Of a stretch of DNA of 64,000 nucleotides, positions 45,263-59,305 are shown piece after piece. Positions within the stretch are counted from its first letter, which is position 1. Each line of letters begins with the position of its first letter. The stretch comes from Aptenodytes patagonicus (taxonomy: Eukaryota > Chordata > Aves > Sphenisciformes > Spheniscidae): the NCBI RefSeq assembly GCF_965638725.1, contig NC_134953.1, positions 39,546,854 to 39,610,853 of the forward strand, read 5' to 3'. The translations under genes were made by a program, and so were the position numbers. The notes under the pieces are model-generated. The model did no database searches. It was not told where the DNA came from and was given only the letters and a program-made list of their open reading frames with translations.

Positions 45263-45389
45263 CTCTTGAATAGTTGGAGTTGCTTAAAAAAAAATCTTCA
45301 TGGAGCAGAAAGTTTGTATGAAAACACTCTTGAATAGTTGGAGTTGCTTAAAAAAAAACTTCATGGAGCAGAAAGTTTGTATGAAAACA
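45263..45389. repeat. Tandem duplication, 64 + 63 bp
   Basis: Unit 1 (45263-45326) starts CTCTTGAATAGTTGGAG and is repeated at 45327-45389 with only a difference just after the A-run. The near identity implies a recent local duplication. Confidence 0.95.
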
Positions 45390-46695
45390 CTCTGGCTGCT
45401 GTCTTTGTTCAACTTGCTTTTTTCTTCTGTGAGGATTTGGATGTGTCGAGGTGGTGGTTTCTGACCAAGTCCATGTCTTTGCTTAAAATGCAAAGCAGTA
45501 TTCATGTTGCACCGCTTTGTGCATTGCAGTAACAGAGCTGTCTTTTGGCACAATAGTTGTAAAGATAGATGAGAAAACTGGTTGTACCATACTTCTTCAA
45601 GGGAGGTATGAATTGGCAAAGTGACTTTTTGCCTTGAAATTTGCTGGATCTCTCTGGCTGCTGGTAGCTTGAGTTTTTGCAGTGGGTAACTTCAGGATAG
45701 CATCACTACAGCTCTATTGGGTGAGTGGTAAGTGTGGTCAAACTAAGAAGGAAGAGTAAGAAAGAATGGGAGAAGAAGTATTTAGTGTGTTAAAATTGAA
45801 ACTTCCTTATCAGATGACCAATGGTAGTATGTCAACCATTTTTTTAGACTATGTTCTCTTCATTTTGGCCTCTAGTGGAGAGTACCTAATGTGAACTCTG
45901 CTCCAGTCTGTTGTACGTGCACATTGACATAACTGAACCAAAGGAATGTAGATTCTGGAGTAGAGACCTTGGTGTGCGATTTGCCATATACTTTTGGATT
46001 ATATTCACCTAAGCAGGTTATGAGACTCTTAGGAGGCTGCTTAACAGGTGTTTGTGCTGTTAATGTAAATACACAGGAAAGTGTAGGTGATTGTATCTTC
46101 TTTAAGAGCTTTTTTTTTTTTTTTTTAAGAAAAAGATGAATTGGATTGTGGTGCCTGAGGGATCAGGCTTTGTTTCACATCATGAAAGAAGAATTATGTT
46201 TGACTTCAGAGAGCTCTCAAATTCATTGAAGACTCCATCTCCTACGCAGTTGAAGCTGAATGTAACATCTGATTGTGCTAGCGAGTTGTGAACCTAGGAG
46301 AGACTGAAGGGCAAGAGGAAGCTCAGTTCTGTGGCAACAGATTTGTGATGAAACATGATCTCCAACTTTGCTATTTTGACCAAGAAGGCTGCGATGCCCG
46401 CTACCCTGCTCTGTGCTCAGCTGGGTGGCTTGCAGCAGTTGTAGGGGGGTGTGGGTAAAGTAAATAATTTAAACTTGCGTTGTTGTTAATCTTTAGGTGC
46501 CCAGGAATCTTGTGGGATGAAAGATGAGATGGGAGTTTGCTGTCTTGTGAAGAGGGAAACAACCCTTTACTGCTTGTGATGGGGTAGGGTCGGGTGCCCG
46601 CTTATGTCTTTCAGAATACTTTACTGCCGTGCCTCTACAGTAAGTGGTTATTGGAAAGAAAGAGGGACTGGATGATGGGTCTCTACCCAACTTAC

Positions 46696-46912
46696 CTCTG
46701 ACCATTTCAGAGCGACTTGCTGCGTATGGTGTCTGCAGCTCTTTGCTCACGCCTCCACTGTGGTATTTGTTCAGCATTGTTGCTGATGGCTGTGCCTGAC
46801 GGCTGCCTTTTGGTTTCTTGTTCTGTCTGCTGAAGTTTTGAAGCTCTGCCACATCCTCAGAAATGGGTTGGGGTTTGCTTTGCCTCTTGTAAAGATGATT
46901 CCATGCCTGGGG
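46696..46912 (-). other. Possible antisense coding exon of unknown gene in IPMK intron 2
   Basis: I do not recognise this. On the minus strand about 72 codons without a stop run from an AG at 46914-46913 (ATTTGCAG) to a canonical donor, AG|GTAAGT, at 46696/46695. The translation is mixed and protein-like (for example SEDVAELQNFSRQNKKPKG and GGVSKELQTPYAASRSEM), basic and polar, with no membrane segment or known motif. Past the donor the frame stays open to 46493 but becomes less protein-like. No partner exon was found on the minus strand nearby. Alternatives are a decayed retrocopy or chance. The acceptor's pyrimidine tract is weak. Confidence 0.3.
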
Positions 46913-49900
46913 CTGCAAATCTTGCTAGGGTCAGCCTAAATTCGACTATATAAAACATGTGGAAGTGGATAAAATAAGACCTACTGGTTTTTTGGCATTG
47001 TTAGAGAATGACTGGTTGATAAACGTGACCAAATAAGTATCTCTTTGGGAGATTTTTTGAAGCTTATTTTCACAGCCTTCATTTTTTGGAAGGTAAAATG
47101 GCTAACTCCTTGCTATAATTTCTTTTTTTTTTCCTCTGACTCCTGGAAGAAGGATATGATTGTCACAAGTGTGCGCTATCCTTATTTGAAAATCCATTTA
47201 CGTGATCAGATTGTGGGAATATATTCTGATTTAAGCTTTTTTTTTGTCTTTCTGTAGGTATCTTCAGTGAGAATAATGATTACAGTCTCATGTATAGTAC
47301 GGCTATATATTGGATAGTAAAATAAGCAATTCAGTATAATAACATTTAGTATAACAGCATTCATAAACATTTAACTTGTGGAATTACTCTGGTATCAGAT
47401 ATTTTGAACATAAGCAGAGCTGGCTCAATTCCAGTCATAGTTGTGGAAACAAATGCTGCAGATGCTCGCAAGTCAAAACATGATGGTACTACTTTGAAAA
47501 AGAAGCAAGGGCTATCTGGGTTGTAAAGCCAAGCAGTTATGAATTGCTAAAATCACAGCTGTTATTTCAACCTCAGTTTTTTGGCCCTTGTACTTGCCTG
47601 GTGTAACTGCGTGATGTATGAGTCCGGAGGGAAATGCAGTGTGCGCTCAGGTAATTAAAGTCTGTAATATAATGCATACACATTAGGAGACAGAATTAAG
47701 GTTGCACTATCATCTGTAAATCTTGCATTTGCTAATTTGAGCACGTGACTTATTAACGGCTCCCCACCCCTCAAGAACCCCCCAAAAAACACACTGGAAA
47801 CTGAACTCTCTGACTGATGTTGGCAGCTGGTTGTGTATCCTGAGACTCTGCAAGCTATAGTGCTGCTGCCTTTAGGGACAATTTGTGATAGCCGGCAACA
47901 AGAAAAGGTGATGCTTCAGACTGACATGCCTACTCTGGCATTTCAAGTTTCCTACTCAAATAGCTTTAAAATAAATGCAAATTTAAAATATATATTCTTT
48001 TAAATCAACTCTTTTATGTACTTTAGAAGATTCTCTTTAGACTACATTTCTGTCAAAGTGGTGTTTTTTCATCAGGACAATTGAAGATGGGTCTGTACTG
48101 CCAGAACTAGTTTCCTGTTGAAATTTAAACATTTGTTTTACCCTCCCTCTGTCGTTTATGTGATTAGCTAGTCTTTAGAAAACAAAAAAACCTGAATGTC
48201 ATGCTGCTTTAAATAAGGAAAAGAACATTCCTATTCTCCCAAGCAGCCCCTGTTTGCATTAAAAACCAGATGAATCTGTTTGGATCAGACTTACCAAAAC
48301 AGACAGAGTGTACTTTGGATTAAAGACTAAGAGATGGTAAACTTGCCTCAGAATTAAAAAGTCCTGAGTAACTGGAAATTATGACTTCATGGTGTCTATT
48401 GGACTATCTGAGCTGCCACAGGACGTATCTGGGGCATATTCTTCCTATGGGTTAGTTGCTGTAATTTGTAATGGTCATGTTGTGAGCCCTCCAAATGTAA
48501 GCATCCTGTTTACTTGCTGTTAAGTCCAACAGTTATTACATTTTATGTCTCCAATTTGTGCTATTGGAATAATGTAGCCTGTGATATGTAGAATGGATAC
48601 CTCCACTGTCTGAGCTGACACTGAATTGTTTTGCAGTTCTTGATTTGCTGGATGAAGACCTTACGTACAGTTACCAGTAAAGCAGAAATGACATATTTGT
48701 CAGTGTATGCTGGAGAAATGGACCTGTTGTTACATTAAAAAAAAAAAAAGGCGCAGCTGCTTGAAATGAAATTTGAATATTGCTGATATAAGTAAAAATA
48801 TAATGGTTTCTTTCTAAAGGCTGTTCTGGGGTAAGTGGTAACCTGTCTCTTCCATGAGTTTTCCAGCACTATTGGTAGCGATACCTTTTGGGGCATGAGG
48901 TGCAGGGTTTATTTCCTGTGTAACTTTAGGGATGGTTTTGTCATGTATACATTTATATTTGGCATTCTGAATGACATCTAAATGTGTGGCTTGCTACCAG
49001 GTTGTATGAAATGAGAAGAAATGCCCATGGCATGGGTGCTGTTTACGAGGCCCCTCTCTAATGAGCAGAAGTGGTTCTCTCCTGCATAGGAATGAGCATA
49101 ATTCGTGAAATGTCTGGTTTTGTTGCTTTGCCCACGCCAAATGACTTCTTCTGATCTTTATTAACTGAGTGCTTATTCTTGTTTGACATGCAAATACATT
49201 ATAGGCTGAGATTGAGGTCTATATTAAGGTCAAATAAGTGCTTTGTATATGTTACATCAAACTTATGAGGGGAGTTTATTACTGTTTCTGGGAGCAAGAT
49301 AACTTCTTGAGAGACAGAAATAATGCACTTAGTTCTGTTACACTGAAGCAATGATACTGAACTGCATTACTGTGAGTTTTGTCTCTGTTTAAAATGTCTT
49401 CTATCAGTGTGTTAAAGGATGGACTACTTGGAAGATACTACTCCTGGAGCTCTTTTCCCCATTTGGCCTTGACTTTGGGCTGTTACACCCCATTATAAAT
49501 TATCTGAATATCCTTATTGTATCCTACTATTTGAAATACACAGGAGCATACCCATAGTTACTTGCTAAGTTGCTAAGTTTAACCACCTAATGTTGGTGAT
49601 TAAAAAGTAAGTCAAAGCAAGAGTACTGTCTCTCTTTAAAAAGTGGTCTCCTGACATGTCACTTTCTCAATCTTTTTGCCAATAAATTAAGCAAATGAGT
49701 TCTTACTATGTTTGCCTGTTTTTTCAGTTGCATTCAGTGTTTATCCTCCTTGTCTGCTGCACTTCTTGCTTCCATCTCTCTCCTCTTTGTCCTGTCCTAA
49801 ATATATATACTTCCTCCCATGTAAAGGCTGTGATACTGCATGATGGTCGCTGCCTCTCAGGTCTGCTTAAATTCACCTGGGAAAAGAGTATTTGTGCTGG

Positions 49901-52260
49901 GTGCAATGCAATTCCCTGGCTTGGCTATGAGGTGCTATGATAATGAACTACCCCAGTAAACAAAAATTGGGTTTGTACTACCTGTCTGAAAATACCCACA
50001 GCATGAAGTAATTCCACCAGTCAGTGCTTGGAGTCCTGGCCCAGAAACAGCCGTCTGTATGGTGGGGAACAGTGAACTCTCTTACAAAAGATAGCAGTGG
50101 ATGGGTCTGCACCTCAGCATCTGCGTGGTGCTAATCTATCTTTCTCTCTCTCTTCTCTCCCACCCTTCATTTTTTTTTTTTCTTCCTTAAGCTAGTAAGA
50201 TCAAGCTACATTGCAGTCATCTGGGGAAAGCAATGTCTTCTGCTGGCAACGTTGGAGGCTCAGCAAAGAAATGTTGCATAAATAAAAACAAACAGCAGCC
50301 ACTGATCCCAGGGACAAGCAAGGTTTTTTTTTGTCCTAGAGCACAAGAATATCAGCATACCAGCTTGTGTTAACATGGAGGAAAAATAGGCCTAGACGTA
50401 CAATTACTTGTAGTCCTAAGAGGTGATGCCAGCTTGTCAAACCAGGACGTGTGAAAAGAGATCAGTGCCCTGTGATGTGACACTGTGACTTGTAAGATAC
50501 ACACCCAGCAACTTTTGTATGCTTAAGATAGCAACAGTAGTGGTAGAGGGTGCGGTGGTAGGTGTACGTCAGTATTTTGCATCACACTGTGCACATATTT
50601 GTGTGGTTTGAGCTTTGAGGATTCAGCCCCCTCCTTAGGATCTTTGAAATGGGGCTTATACCATGAGCTGGTTAAAGGAATGGGTCAAATTAAATGCTCT
50701 AGCATAAAGTCGGTGTGGATTTGGTTGTATTGCCTTCTCAGTCCCTGTGCAGTAACAGTGCTGGCATAAAGGTGTCAGAATTGTGGCTGGTACAAGCCCA
50801 GGGGAGCCCCATTATTAGATGTGCCTAAAGGGCTATGGAACAACGCCGTGTGTTTGAAGCACACTGGTGATTTGAGTTTGCCCAGTTTGAGGTTTCTGCA
50901 ATGAAACCTAAATTTAGCACAAACCCGCATTGACTAATTTTAACATTCTGCTGCTGCATGAGGCTCAGTCTAGAGTTATGTGGCATTGGTGATCGTAGCT
51001 GAGGCTTGCCTTGATGCTCTAAAATAGTAGCTGGACTTCAGGTCTGGAGTGTATTTTCTCCCTAGGTGTATTAATATTACAACGCTAAAAGCACGTATTT
51101 TGCGATACCTACCCTTTGTAGTTTCCATCACAAGATATTCTCCCACCGTGGTTAAATGGGGATCTCGAAGCAGTGAGCTGAGCCAACTCTGCAGAGTTGC
51201 AACTCTGTTAGCACCTTAAATAACTTTTTGCATTGCTTCCAACTTTGCAGCGGGCTCTGACTGCGCTCCTGTGCATTGCGTACTGAAGTGAAAGCAGAAT
51301 TGTTAGCTTGCTCTGGTCACTCATGTGCAGCGTCTGTGGGTATTGCTGTGCAGCCACTGCAGGGTTGAGGGACAGGACACGAGTCTGATAGCATCAGAAC
51401 TGGGATAGCTGCAAGGGGATTAGGATGAGATGGTTCCTAAATGCAATAATAATCATTGTAACCTGCACTTGTGTGGATAGAGATCTTTTAGTCTGCAAAG
51501 CATGTTGAACTGTGCTGTAGGCTATCCCCTATGTCTGTAACTAGATCTTCAGGCAGGGTGGGGGGAATCTGGTCAAGGGAATGGTTTTGAAACCCTCTTA
51601 ACAACAACACTGCAAACTGGTGAGAATGATGCGATTCCATAGCAGATAGTATCCAAGGCTTCGTTTTAACTCTGCAAAGAACTACTCCTTCAGGAATATA
51701 AGCCAGCTGCTGTTCCCAAACTGTTCTTGTTTTTCTTACAGAAGCTGAAAAAAATTTTGAAAGTGTTAAAGCAAATGAAATGTATTTGAATTATGCATTG
51801 TCTGTGTGATGTAGTTACAGGATGAGTTGTTTTGGGGGAAATGAGGAAATACTATCCAGTCTGAGCTTGTATACTTTACCTGGTGTAACTTAAAAAGCTT
51901 CGGATATATGATACACTGTAGTAATCCTATCCAGTCTTGGATCCAGGATGGGAGAACACCCTTCTCGCTAAATAGGCTTCGATGCTAACAATTATAGTTT
52001 AGATTTTTATTCAAGTTAAGCCATAGATTATTCTTAGTTAGAGTTGGTGCATCTTTTCCACTTCAAAATTTGAAAGAAAGGATACCATTCATTTATGTTG
52101 GACTGTGATAATTATCATATTCATCTTGTATTTTTTTGAAATGTAAAGTAGAAATCTTAAACATATGAAAACAAAGACTGTAAGAAATTATAATTATGGG
52201 ACAATTGGAAGTGAATGTTTTAAACTGATGATCTCTCCGCCCCTCCCTAATTTATTTCAG

Positions 52261-52357
52261 GTTTATGACTCTGACTGTTGCGACAGCATTCTTCTGGAGC
52301 TGCGGGAATATCTGCCAAAATACTTCGGTGTCTGGTCACCACCTACTGCACCAAATG
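52261..52357 (+). CDS. IPMK: IPMK coding exon 3
   Basis: Follows TTATTTCAG and precedes GTACTG. Encodes VYDSDCCDSILLELREYLPK and YFGVWSPPTAPN plus the first base of an Asp codon. LPKY.G.WSPPTAPN is the hinge region characteristic of IPMK. 97 nt, ending in phase 1. Confidence 0.96.
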
Positions 52358-55300
52358 GTACTGTTCTAATTTTATCTGTTAATTGAAACCTCCTGGAAAA
52401 ATCTTCTGGAGACTGATTTTTGGCAGTTGTGAGCTCCGTAGGGTTTTTTTGGTTTTTGTAACCCACTAACGTTCTCCTTAACAACCAGTTCCAGTTTGCA
52501 GTCCTCTGGCTGGATTAGGACTTCGGGGTCTTCCTCCCAGGGCAGATGGGGCATGGCCATTTGTATGGCAAACGTTTCCCAAGTAGCTGGACCTGATGCA
52601 TATTGCCCCAGAGCTGCTGCTCTGGTCTGGGTCATGTCAGAGGAACGGGCTGGTTGCGTGTTTATGTCTGGTCAAGCCATCAGAGCAAGAGACAGGTGCT
52701 GTGTGGGTGTGTAAGGAAGAAAAAATGGCTAGGTTGGAGCCTAAGGGGAGGCGTTCAAACTAGAATCTGCTGCTGGATCTCCCATATCATACAAAGCAGT
52801 TATTTCAGCGGGTACCTTGCTGGGGAGCTCTGCTTGTCATCCTCTGTTACGGGTTTGAATGGAACAAAGCTCTGGTATCTTAACTTTGCATTTGTATAAC
52901 ATGTTAGGAGTCAGGAAGAAAAAGGTATTTTGGGAGGACAATTGGAAGATTGTCTCTTCAAGAGAAAATAGATATCATTGATGTATTTAAAACAAACTAG
53001 TTTTTCTTCTGGGGACTTTTCTTATTCACGCTGGGGAAATGGAGCTTCAGGGACACACAGAAACAAAAGGATGCTGTCGAGTCTATTTAAATACACAGGC
53101 ACCAAAACTAGATGCTGTGCTCCTTTAATATAACTCTGTCGTCTTTTGCTTATGCTGTCACTTGATAGACTTGTTTTCCAAAGAGAGTAGTAAGACAGTG
53201 TCCAAAGACACTGTCTAAACTCTGCAAAAATAAATGCAAGGAGGATTGTGGTAGTACCCATCACTTTCTTGGCTCAGACTTGCCTTCACGCTTTCATATT
53301 TGGCACTAACTCAAATAGCTCTACCAGAGCTATCTTTTTCCTTCCCTCAAAATTTTAAGTGTGTCATGGAGCTCACTTAATGTCCCCTCCAAATTGCAAA
53401 TCAATTTTTTCTATTCACAGTAGGATCTTAACATGTAAAAATATGTGGTCTAGCCAAGATACTGTAATTCAACACATCCCTAGTTTACTTTGGGAATTCA
53501 CTAGCACTGTGGGGCTGAATTTTGGCAGGTGTCCACCAGTAGTCCAGACGTAGCCAGTAGGAATAACTATTTAAAGGAAGAGTAACTTTTGATTTTGTTT
53601 GTTTTACTTCTTGAAAAGACTGTGCGCTATTGGGAGCCCTTTTCATAGAAAGCTATGGCAGGGGTTAAAACAAAACGTTCCATTGCCAACTCTGTTATCT
53701 GTACTATTAATGGGTTTTGTGTAGTCTTGATAGAAATCAAATACATTGGAGATGATGGAGATTAGCAGAACGCATGCGTGCTGGATACATCCAAAGCTAA
53801 GGAGGTAGCCATTCACGTTGGAAGTCATCTGTTGTTTAGCAGGTATTTGCAAATACAGTTTTGCTAATGCCAGATGTGAAGGAAAACCTCTGTGATGCAT
53901 TTGTGCATCACGTGTGCATCAGTGCTTGGCACCAGAGGTGAAAAGAATCAGCAGTGTTGCATTTAGACTGCATAAAAAGTAGGAAAACAAGTTTAGAAAA
54001 ATAGGAAGAGGGGAAGTAGCCACACAGAGGAGGGACATAGAGAGGCTATTTTGGGGAAATTGGGGATGGGTTTGTTACCTGCTGCCCCCCCCCATGAGCT
54101 GTGGATTAAGCTCTGGTTCAAAAGATTGAATATGCTTAGCTGCTGTAGTTTGTCCCAGTGACATTAGATGAGGGAATCTAGCTGCTAGAAAGGTATCTAG
54201 TTCTTAGATTGTGGATGTATTTGTAGGTTTTTGCAGTCTTGACGTTGGAAGCCTGACCTTTCCTTTAGTAGTCACTGCTCTACAGACTCTGGGAACACAG
54301 CTCCATACAACCTCTGAGTAGTAAACCCAATAATTCCTTATTGTTGTTAAATTGGGCATCGGTGACTTCTAAAAAACCAAGAATTAAATAAAACAATCTA
54401 TCAGCTACGAAACTGTGCTTGCTACATGTTCTGAACTATATATATTTTTTTAAGAGTGTTTGTGTGGAGGAACAACGGCTTGCCTGGTTTGCCAGGGCAG
54501 AGAGAGGATGGCCATTGGCGTCCTTGTTTCATATAAAGTTCTTTTATGAGATAAGTAAGGAGGGCGGCTCTTTGGTGAATGGTGTTTTGTATGTGTAGCA
54601 TCATAGTTGTTATCTTGGGTAGAGGGTTGAGAGTTTGAGTGGGTTCACACAGACATGAAGAGAATCATAGGCTTGTGGTAGGAAAAAAACCAGAGTAACT
54701 TAATTTAGGACCACTCTGAACTTGATCTGTGACCATCTCTGAGTTTCCATGTGACAGGTAAGCAGGAACTGTGGTGGGTAAGGTGGAGAACACAGGGAGT
54801 TCATTTTCTTAGAGAAATATTTAGGGAGAAGCATGTCTTCTATGCTGAAAATGTAGATGAGTGGATGAAATCGCAAGCTAAAAGGGGTGAAAGGTATTAA
54901 GTGTAAATGAGACTATAGGAAGTGTGACAGGAAAGATGATGCACTGATGTTCACAGTATCAATGAAATTTGTAAAAGAGCTGTCCTGTTATGCTGAACTC
55001 GCGTACCTGGTACTACTGCACAGAAGATGGAGTTAGAGGTGGATGACACTCCATCTCCCTAAGCTAATCTAAAATTGGAGTGAGACAAATTGATTTGAAC
55101 TTTGGGTTCACTGGCATTGTGGGCATTTGGAGTTTATTAATAAAGAAGTGGAAAAGTTGTTGTAAAGATGTAGGAGCCATGTTAAGCTTTTTATATCTCC
55201 TGCTGGGAGTTCTGTTTTTTGCTGCCTACTTGTTGCCCCTGCATATTTTTTTTTTTAAGTAACTTTACTGCTGCTCATTTCATACTGTGCTCTAATTTTT

Positions 55301-58300
55301 GTTGCCTAAACTAAGAACAGGGCAGATAAATACAAGCCAGCTTCAAACCTTTCTTTTCTTCCCTTGTTGCTGGGAGCAACTGAGGCTTTTCCTTGCTTAT
55401 TCATGTGTTTTGAGACGTCTTGTAAGTTATGAGAAGAAGTCAGATGCCTCAAGTTATTTTGTCACTTCTGATTCCAGTGAGGACTGGATGCATCAGCATG
55501 TACGTGCTGAAGTCTGCAGTGGTTCATGCCATGCATACTTGCTGAATTTTGGTGGTCTTTTGGTTTGTCTCCTTTGGGACTGTAATAAAATATGTAAATA
55601 ATATGTCAAGCCACATCTTCCTGCCTCCTTCCCTGGCACTGAAAAATAGAAGGGGGGAGGGCAAGCCTCTGAGGAATGATTTGTTTAAATCCTTGAAATA
55701 TACAGTCAGGATTATCTACCAAAGCTAAGATACAAAAATCCTTATGAATTCTTTTCTCTGCAGGGGATTTTAATTTAGCCTGTTTTTAGATGGTGAATGC
55801 ATGATTTTCAGAAGCACACTGGGTTAGCAGTGTACTACATAATAATTTAGAAAATCTGAACTGCTTGAAAAATCTGCAATTTTTTGTTTTACAAAACAAG
55901 GAGAGGGAGGAGAGTGTTCCAGTTATCTAGGCTCAGCTGCAGACTTGTTGATGATGTTGAGAAGGACACTTAGGGTCAGATCCTCAAAGACTATGAGAGC
56001 ACCTGACTTGAAAAGGTAGAGTAGTAGTACCTACTGACATCTAAATCTGAAGCTTACTTTGTTTGCCTTTGTCTTAATGCTTCGAGATATTGTAGGGGTA
56101 GCTGTTGAAATTTGTGATATATTCTGACACTGTGATTTTGAAGCCTGTTTCAGTAGACCATAGATCTTGAACACAATGCAAATAAGAGCCGAACAGTGCC
56201 AGGAGAAACAAAGTGTAAACACTTGATGCATTTTTCTGAAGCTGTAATGAGAAAAAATAACTTGGTATAATGCTTTATCTGTGGTGGCATTGCTCTCCCC
56301 ACAAGGACAAAAAGCTTTTTGAGAGTGGACTTGGACATTGAACAGATGTAACATAGTCTTAATTCTGAGCTAGCAGTTAGCTAACGATGAAGACACAAAT
56401 TATAATTCTAAAAAGTGTGAGAGATGAGTCATTTCTGGATAGTTCACAGGCTTTGCCAAGTAATTAGTATTTCCCAGGGTTAGTGTTAGCTCCTAAGTTA
56501 TTTTAATGCTTAATTTTTTTAAAATAGTAATTGTTACATTTTTAGGAGGTTAGTAAGGGAGATATTCTAGCTTAACAGATCTGAAATGGATGGGGAACTA
56601 AAAAGTGACAGATATTTAGAACTTTTAAATATTTTGGAGGTGCTGAATGTTGGTGCTGTGTGCTTAAAAAGAGGGATTTGGACCAGTAGAGTACAGGACA
56701 GCGGATAACCATGGATGCCGTTGATGGAAGGAGCGCAACTATCTTACCTGCATGTTGTCTGAAGGGAAGTATGCTAGGTTTTGGGAGATTTAAGTTCTGC
56801 TTTTTAAGCTAGTTATTTTTATGGGTTCACTTTTTGTTGCATTATGGAAATAGATGTTTTATACTACTTTATATACAGTTATATTTTAGTTTATAAAAAC
56901 ATTGCATCTAAACAATTTGTATAATTTGTGGTAATTTACAATTTGTATAATTTTGTATTTGTAACAGTTTGAGTCTGGAGGTGCTCACAACATAATCCAA
57001 AGCATTTTGGAGTTGGTGGTGAAGGGTTGCAGCCATTTTCTGAGATGTTTTTGTATTTATTTTTTTACCCCACCTCCCATGGCATACCTCTGGCTCAGTG
57101 CTTCTGAGAGCTAAGTGCTGAAAACCTTGACTTTCATTTAGTTGTTTTCTGGATTGTTTTAGAGTGATGACACAAATCTATTGATTACAGTGATTTCCGT
57201 AATATGCAAAAAGGATAGGTGTGAAGGATGACGCTTAGCTTTTTACAATTTTTGTTTTAGTAACAGATAGCTAACAGGTTACATGGACTCCCCTGGATTC
57301 AGTAGTGGTTCCGCAAAGCCCCGTGAGAGCTGTGCTAATATCTGACTGAATTAGACCTGTGTATAAAAACTTGGAATAGAAAACTGGCAACTGCAGTTCA
57401 GGTGGTACAGAATACGCTTCTTGGTAGGGAGAGTATTTGTCCTGCTTCTCCTTAGGGGATATCTAGTGAGCAAATAGCAAGTATGTTTGCTGCCTGTGGC
57501 TTCTCAAAGTTAGCTATGAGTTATTTTAGCTTGGATATCCCTGCAGTTGTAGTTAAACCTGGTTTATGGGTGAGCTAGTCTATAATGAAACTTTTTGCTG
57601 TAGCTAGATTGATTCCATAGCCCAAAGGACACTGAAAAGCACTGTAAGCTGATAAAGTGAGTTAGTAGAAGACTGCATTTTTTAAAATAGTGTATTGGTT
57701 TGACATGCTTTCCTGAGAATGACTCTACAGTAACGATATCCTTAGTCCCATTTATACATAAAGCAGGCATCTAAGGATTAAATCAAACCTATTTCAGATT
57801 GATATGTATGTGCTTTGGGGAACTGGGACATTCGATCATGATGGTGTAAAAATTGAAGCTCTAAGTAGGACTTATTAAAGTAATAAAAGTCCCTTTCATT
57901 TCTTATCCTTAAGAAAGTGTTTCTACTTATTAAGTGGAAATGGAACATAGCTTGTTCCCTCTATCTTGACTCTAACTGGTTTTGTTACCTGTCTGTACTG
58001 CTATCAAAACAAGGCACTTCGTCCCCCTTCTCTCTTTAAACTTGAACTGTTTTTGCTTTCTTTGGCAATCCCATTTTAGATTATGCTGCAGGAATGGGAA
58101 ATAATACAATGTTTTTGTGTATTCAGATTGCATTAAAGCCAAAGAAGTACACTCATGGAATAGGGCGTACTTGAAAGACAAACTTTAATGCGAGGTTTGT
58201 GACTGATAACAGGTGGATTTGCAGAAGCTGATGCAAAGAATGAGACGTGTGTTAATGCTGTGTGGTGTCTTGGTGCATGTCATGCCTTGGCAAGGGCTGG

Positions 58301-59132
58301 AGATCCGTGCAAGCTTCCTCCAAGCAGAGTTGTCTGCAAGTCAAGTAGTTACTGAAGTTTGTTTTCGTGTTGTGTTCTGACAATCTGTGCTGTAGATCAC
58401 GTTGGTAATAGTCTCTTACCTGCACTGGAGAAAAGCGTAAACCAGTTTGACCAGGTTTTAGATACTCCTCTAAATGTTCAGGTAGTCCAAGGGCTTGGGG
58501 TTTTTTGGTCCACCCACCCTCCCAAAGGGACTTTTGGAAATGGATGAAAGGCAGCCTAGGATTTGAGGAGTGTTTTCACCAAAAGGTGTGCCATGAGAAA
58601 TGAGTACAGATGGGAGTGGGATAGAAAGAAGGAAAAATGAGATGCATTTTGGCCCCTGTAGGGTAGGACTCCAAAATGTTAATTTCATTTTTAATATGAC
58701 ACAAAGAAAAATTGCCGGTTTAATTCTAGCCCTTTCACACAGAGAAAGAAAACACCATCTCCATTGCAAAACCAACCATGTAGTAACTTGCATTTGTATG
58801 TGCTTATTAATGCTATTTGAAGTATGTTAATGGCTTAATAAAAGCTACTCATGAATTTCATCTGGGCAATAATTTGAATTTGAGTGCTAGGTTAGCACAC
58901 TTTAATTGTATACAATTTTCTAAACAATAAGGCATTTAGAATTTAATGCCGACAGGATTTGTGGGTGTCAATGACCATGATTTGGTCTGTGTTCAGAGAC
59001 AAATTTGACTCTTAAAGAACTCACGTGATGTTAAGCCTTAAACTATTCTCCTTCCTCCACAGAAGCTCAGCAGAAACTAGATAATTACTTTGCTTTGACC
59101 CGCTGTTTATGAAAGTTTTGTCTTTTTAACAG
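52358..59132 (+). other. IPMK: IPMK intron 3
   Basis: GTACTG to TTTTTAACAG, phase 1, 6.8 kb. The 5' splice site is a weaker GTACTG rather than GTRAGT. Mostly unique AT-rich sequence with a short C7 run near 54085 and no convincing extra exon; ORFs 55299-55601, 56031-56354 and 58470-58793 show no domain. Confidence 0.85.
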
Positions 59133-59305
59133 ATACGTATCTAAAACTGGAAGATGTGACCCGTAAGTTTAATAAGCCTTGCATAATGGATGTAAAAATA
59201 GGTCAGAAAAGTTATGATCCGTATGCTTCAGCTGAGAAGATACAGCAGCAGGTCAGCAAGTACCCGCTGATGGAAGAGATTGGCTTTTTGGTACTTGGCA
59301 TGAGG
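59133..59305 (+). CDS. IPMK: IPMK coding exon 4: catalytic PxxxDxKxG motif
   Basis: Follows TTTTTAACAG and precedes GTAAGA. Completes the split Asp and encodes TYLKLEDVTRKFNKPCIMDV, KIGQKSYDPYASAEKIQQQV and SKYPLMEEIGFLVLGMR. PCIMDVKIG is the inositol polyphosphate kinase signature PxxxDxKxG that binds the inositol phosphate and supports catalysis. 173 nt, ending in phase 0. The next exon, with the SSLL and IDF metal-binding motifs, is not in the window. Confidence 0.97.

Larger units (their letters stand above)
35565..52260 (+). other. IPMK: IPMK intron 2
   Basis: GTGAGG to TTATTTCAG, 16.7 kb, phase 0. Contains a C13 run (36366-36378), an 18-bp tandem repeat (about 35993-36028), a TA/TG microsatellite (43663-43772), a 64-bp tandem duplication (45263-45389) and an exon-like minus-strand ORF (46696-46912). 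Otherwise unique AT-leaning sequence with no recognised gene. Confidence 0.85.

Noticed and set aside
54661..54700. AGAATCATAGG sequence as a CR1 3' end
   Set aside because: Only a single short match with no octamer repeat and no CR1 body beside it.
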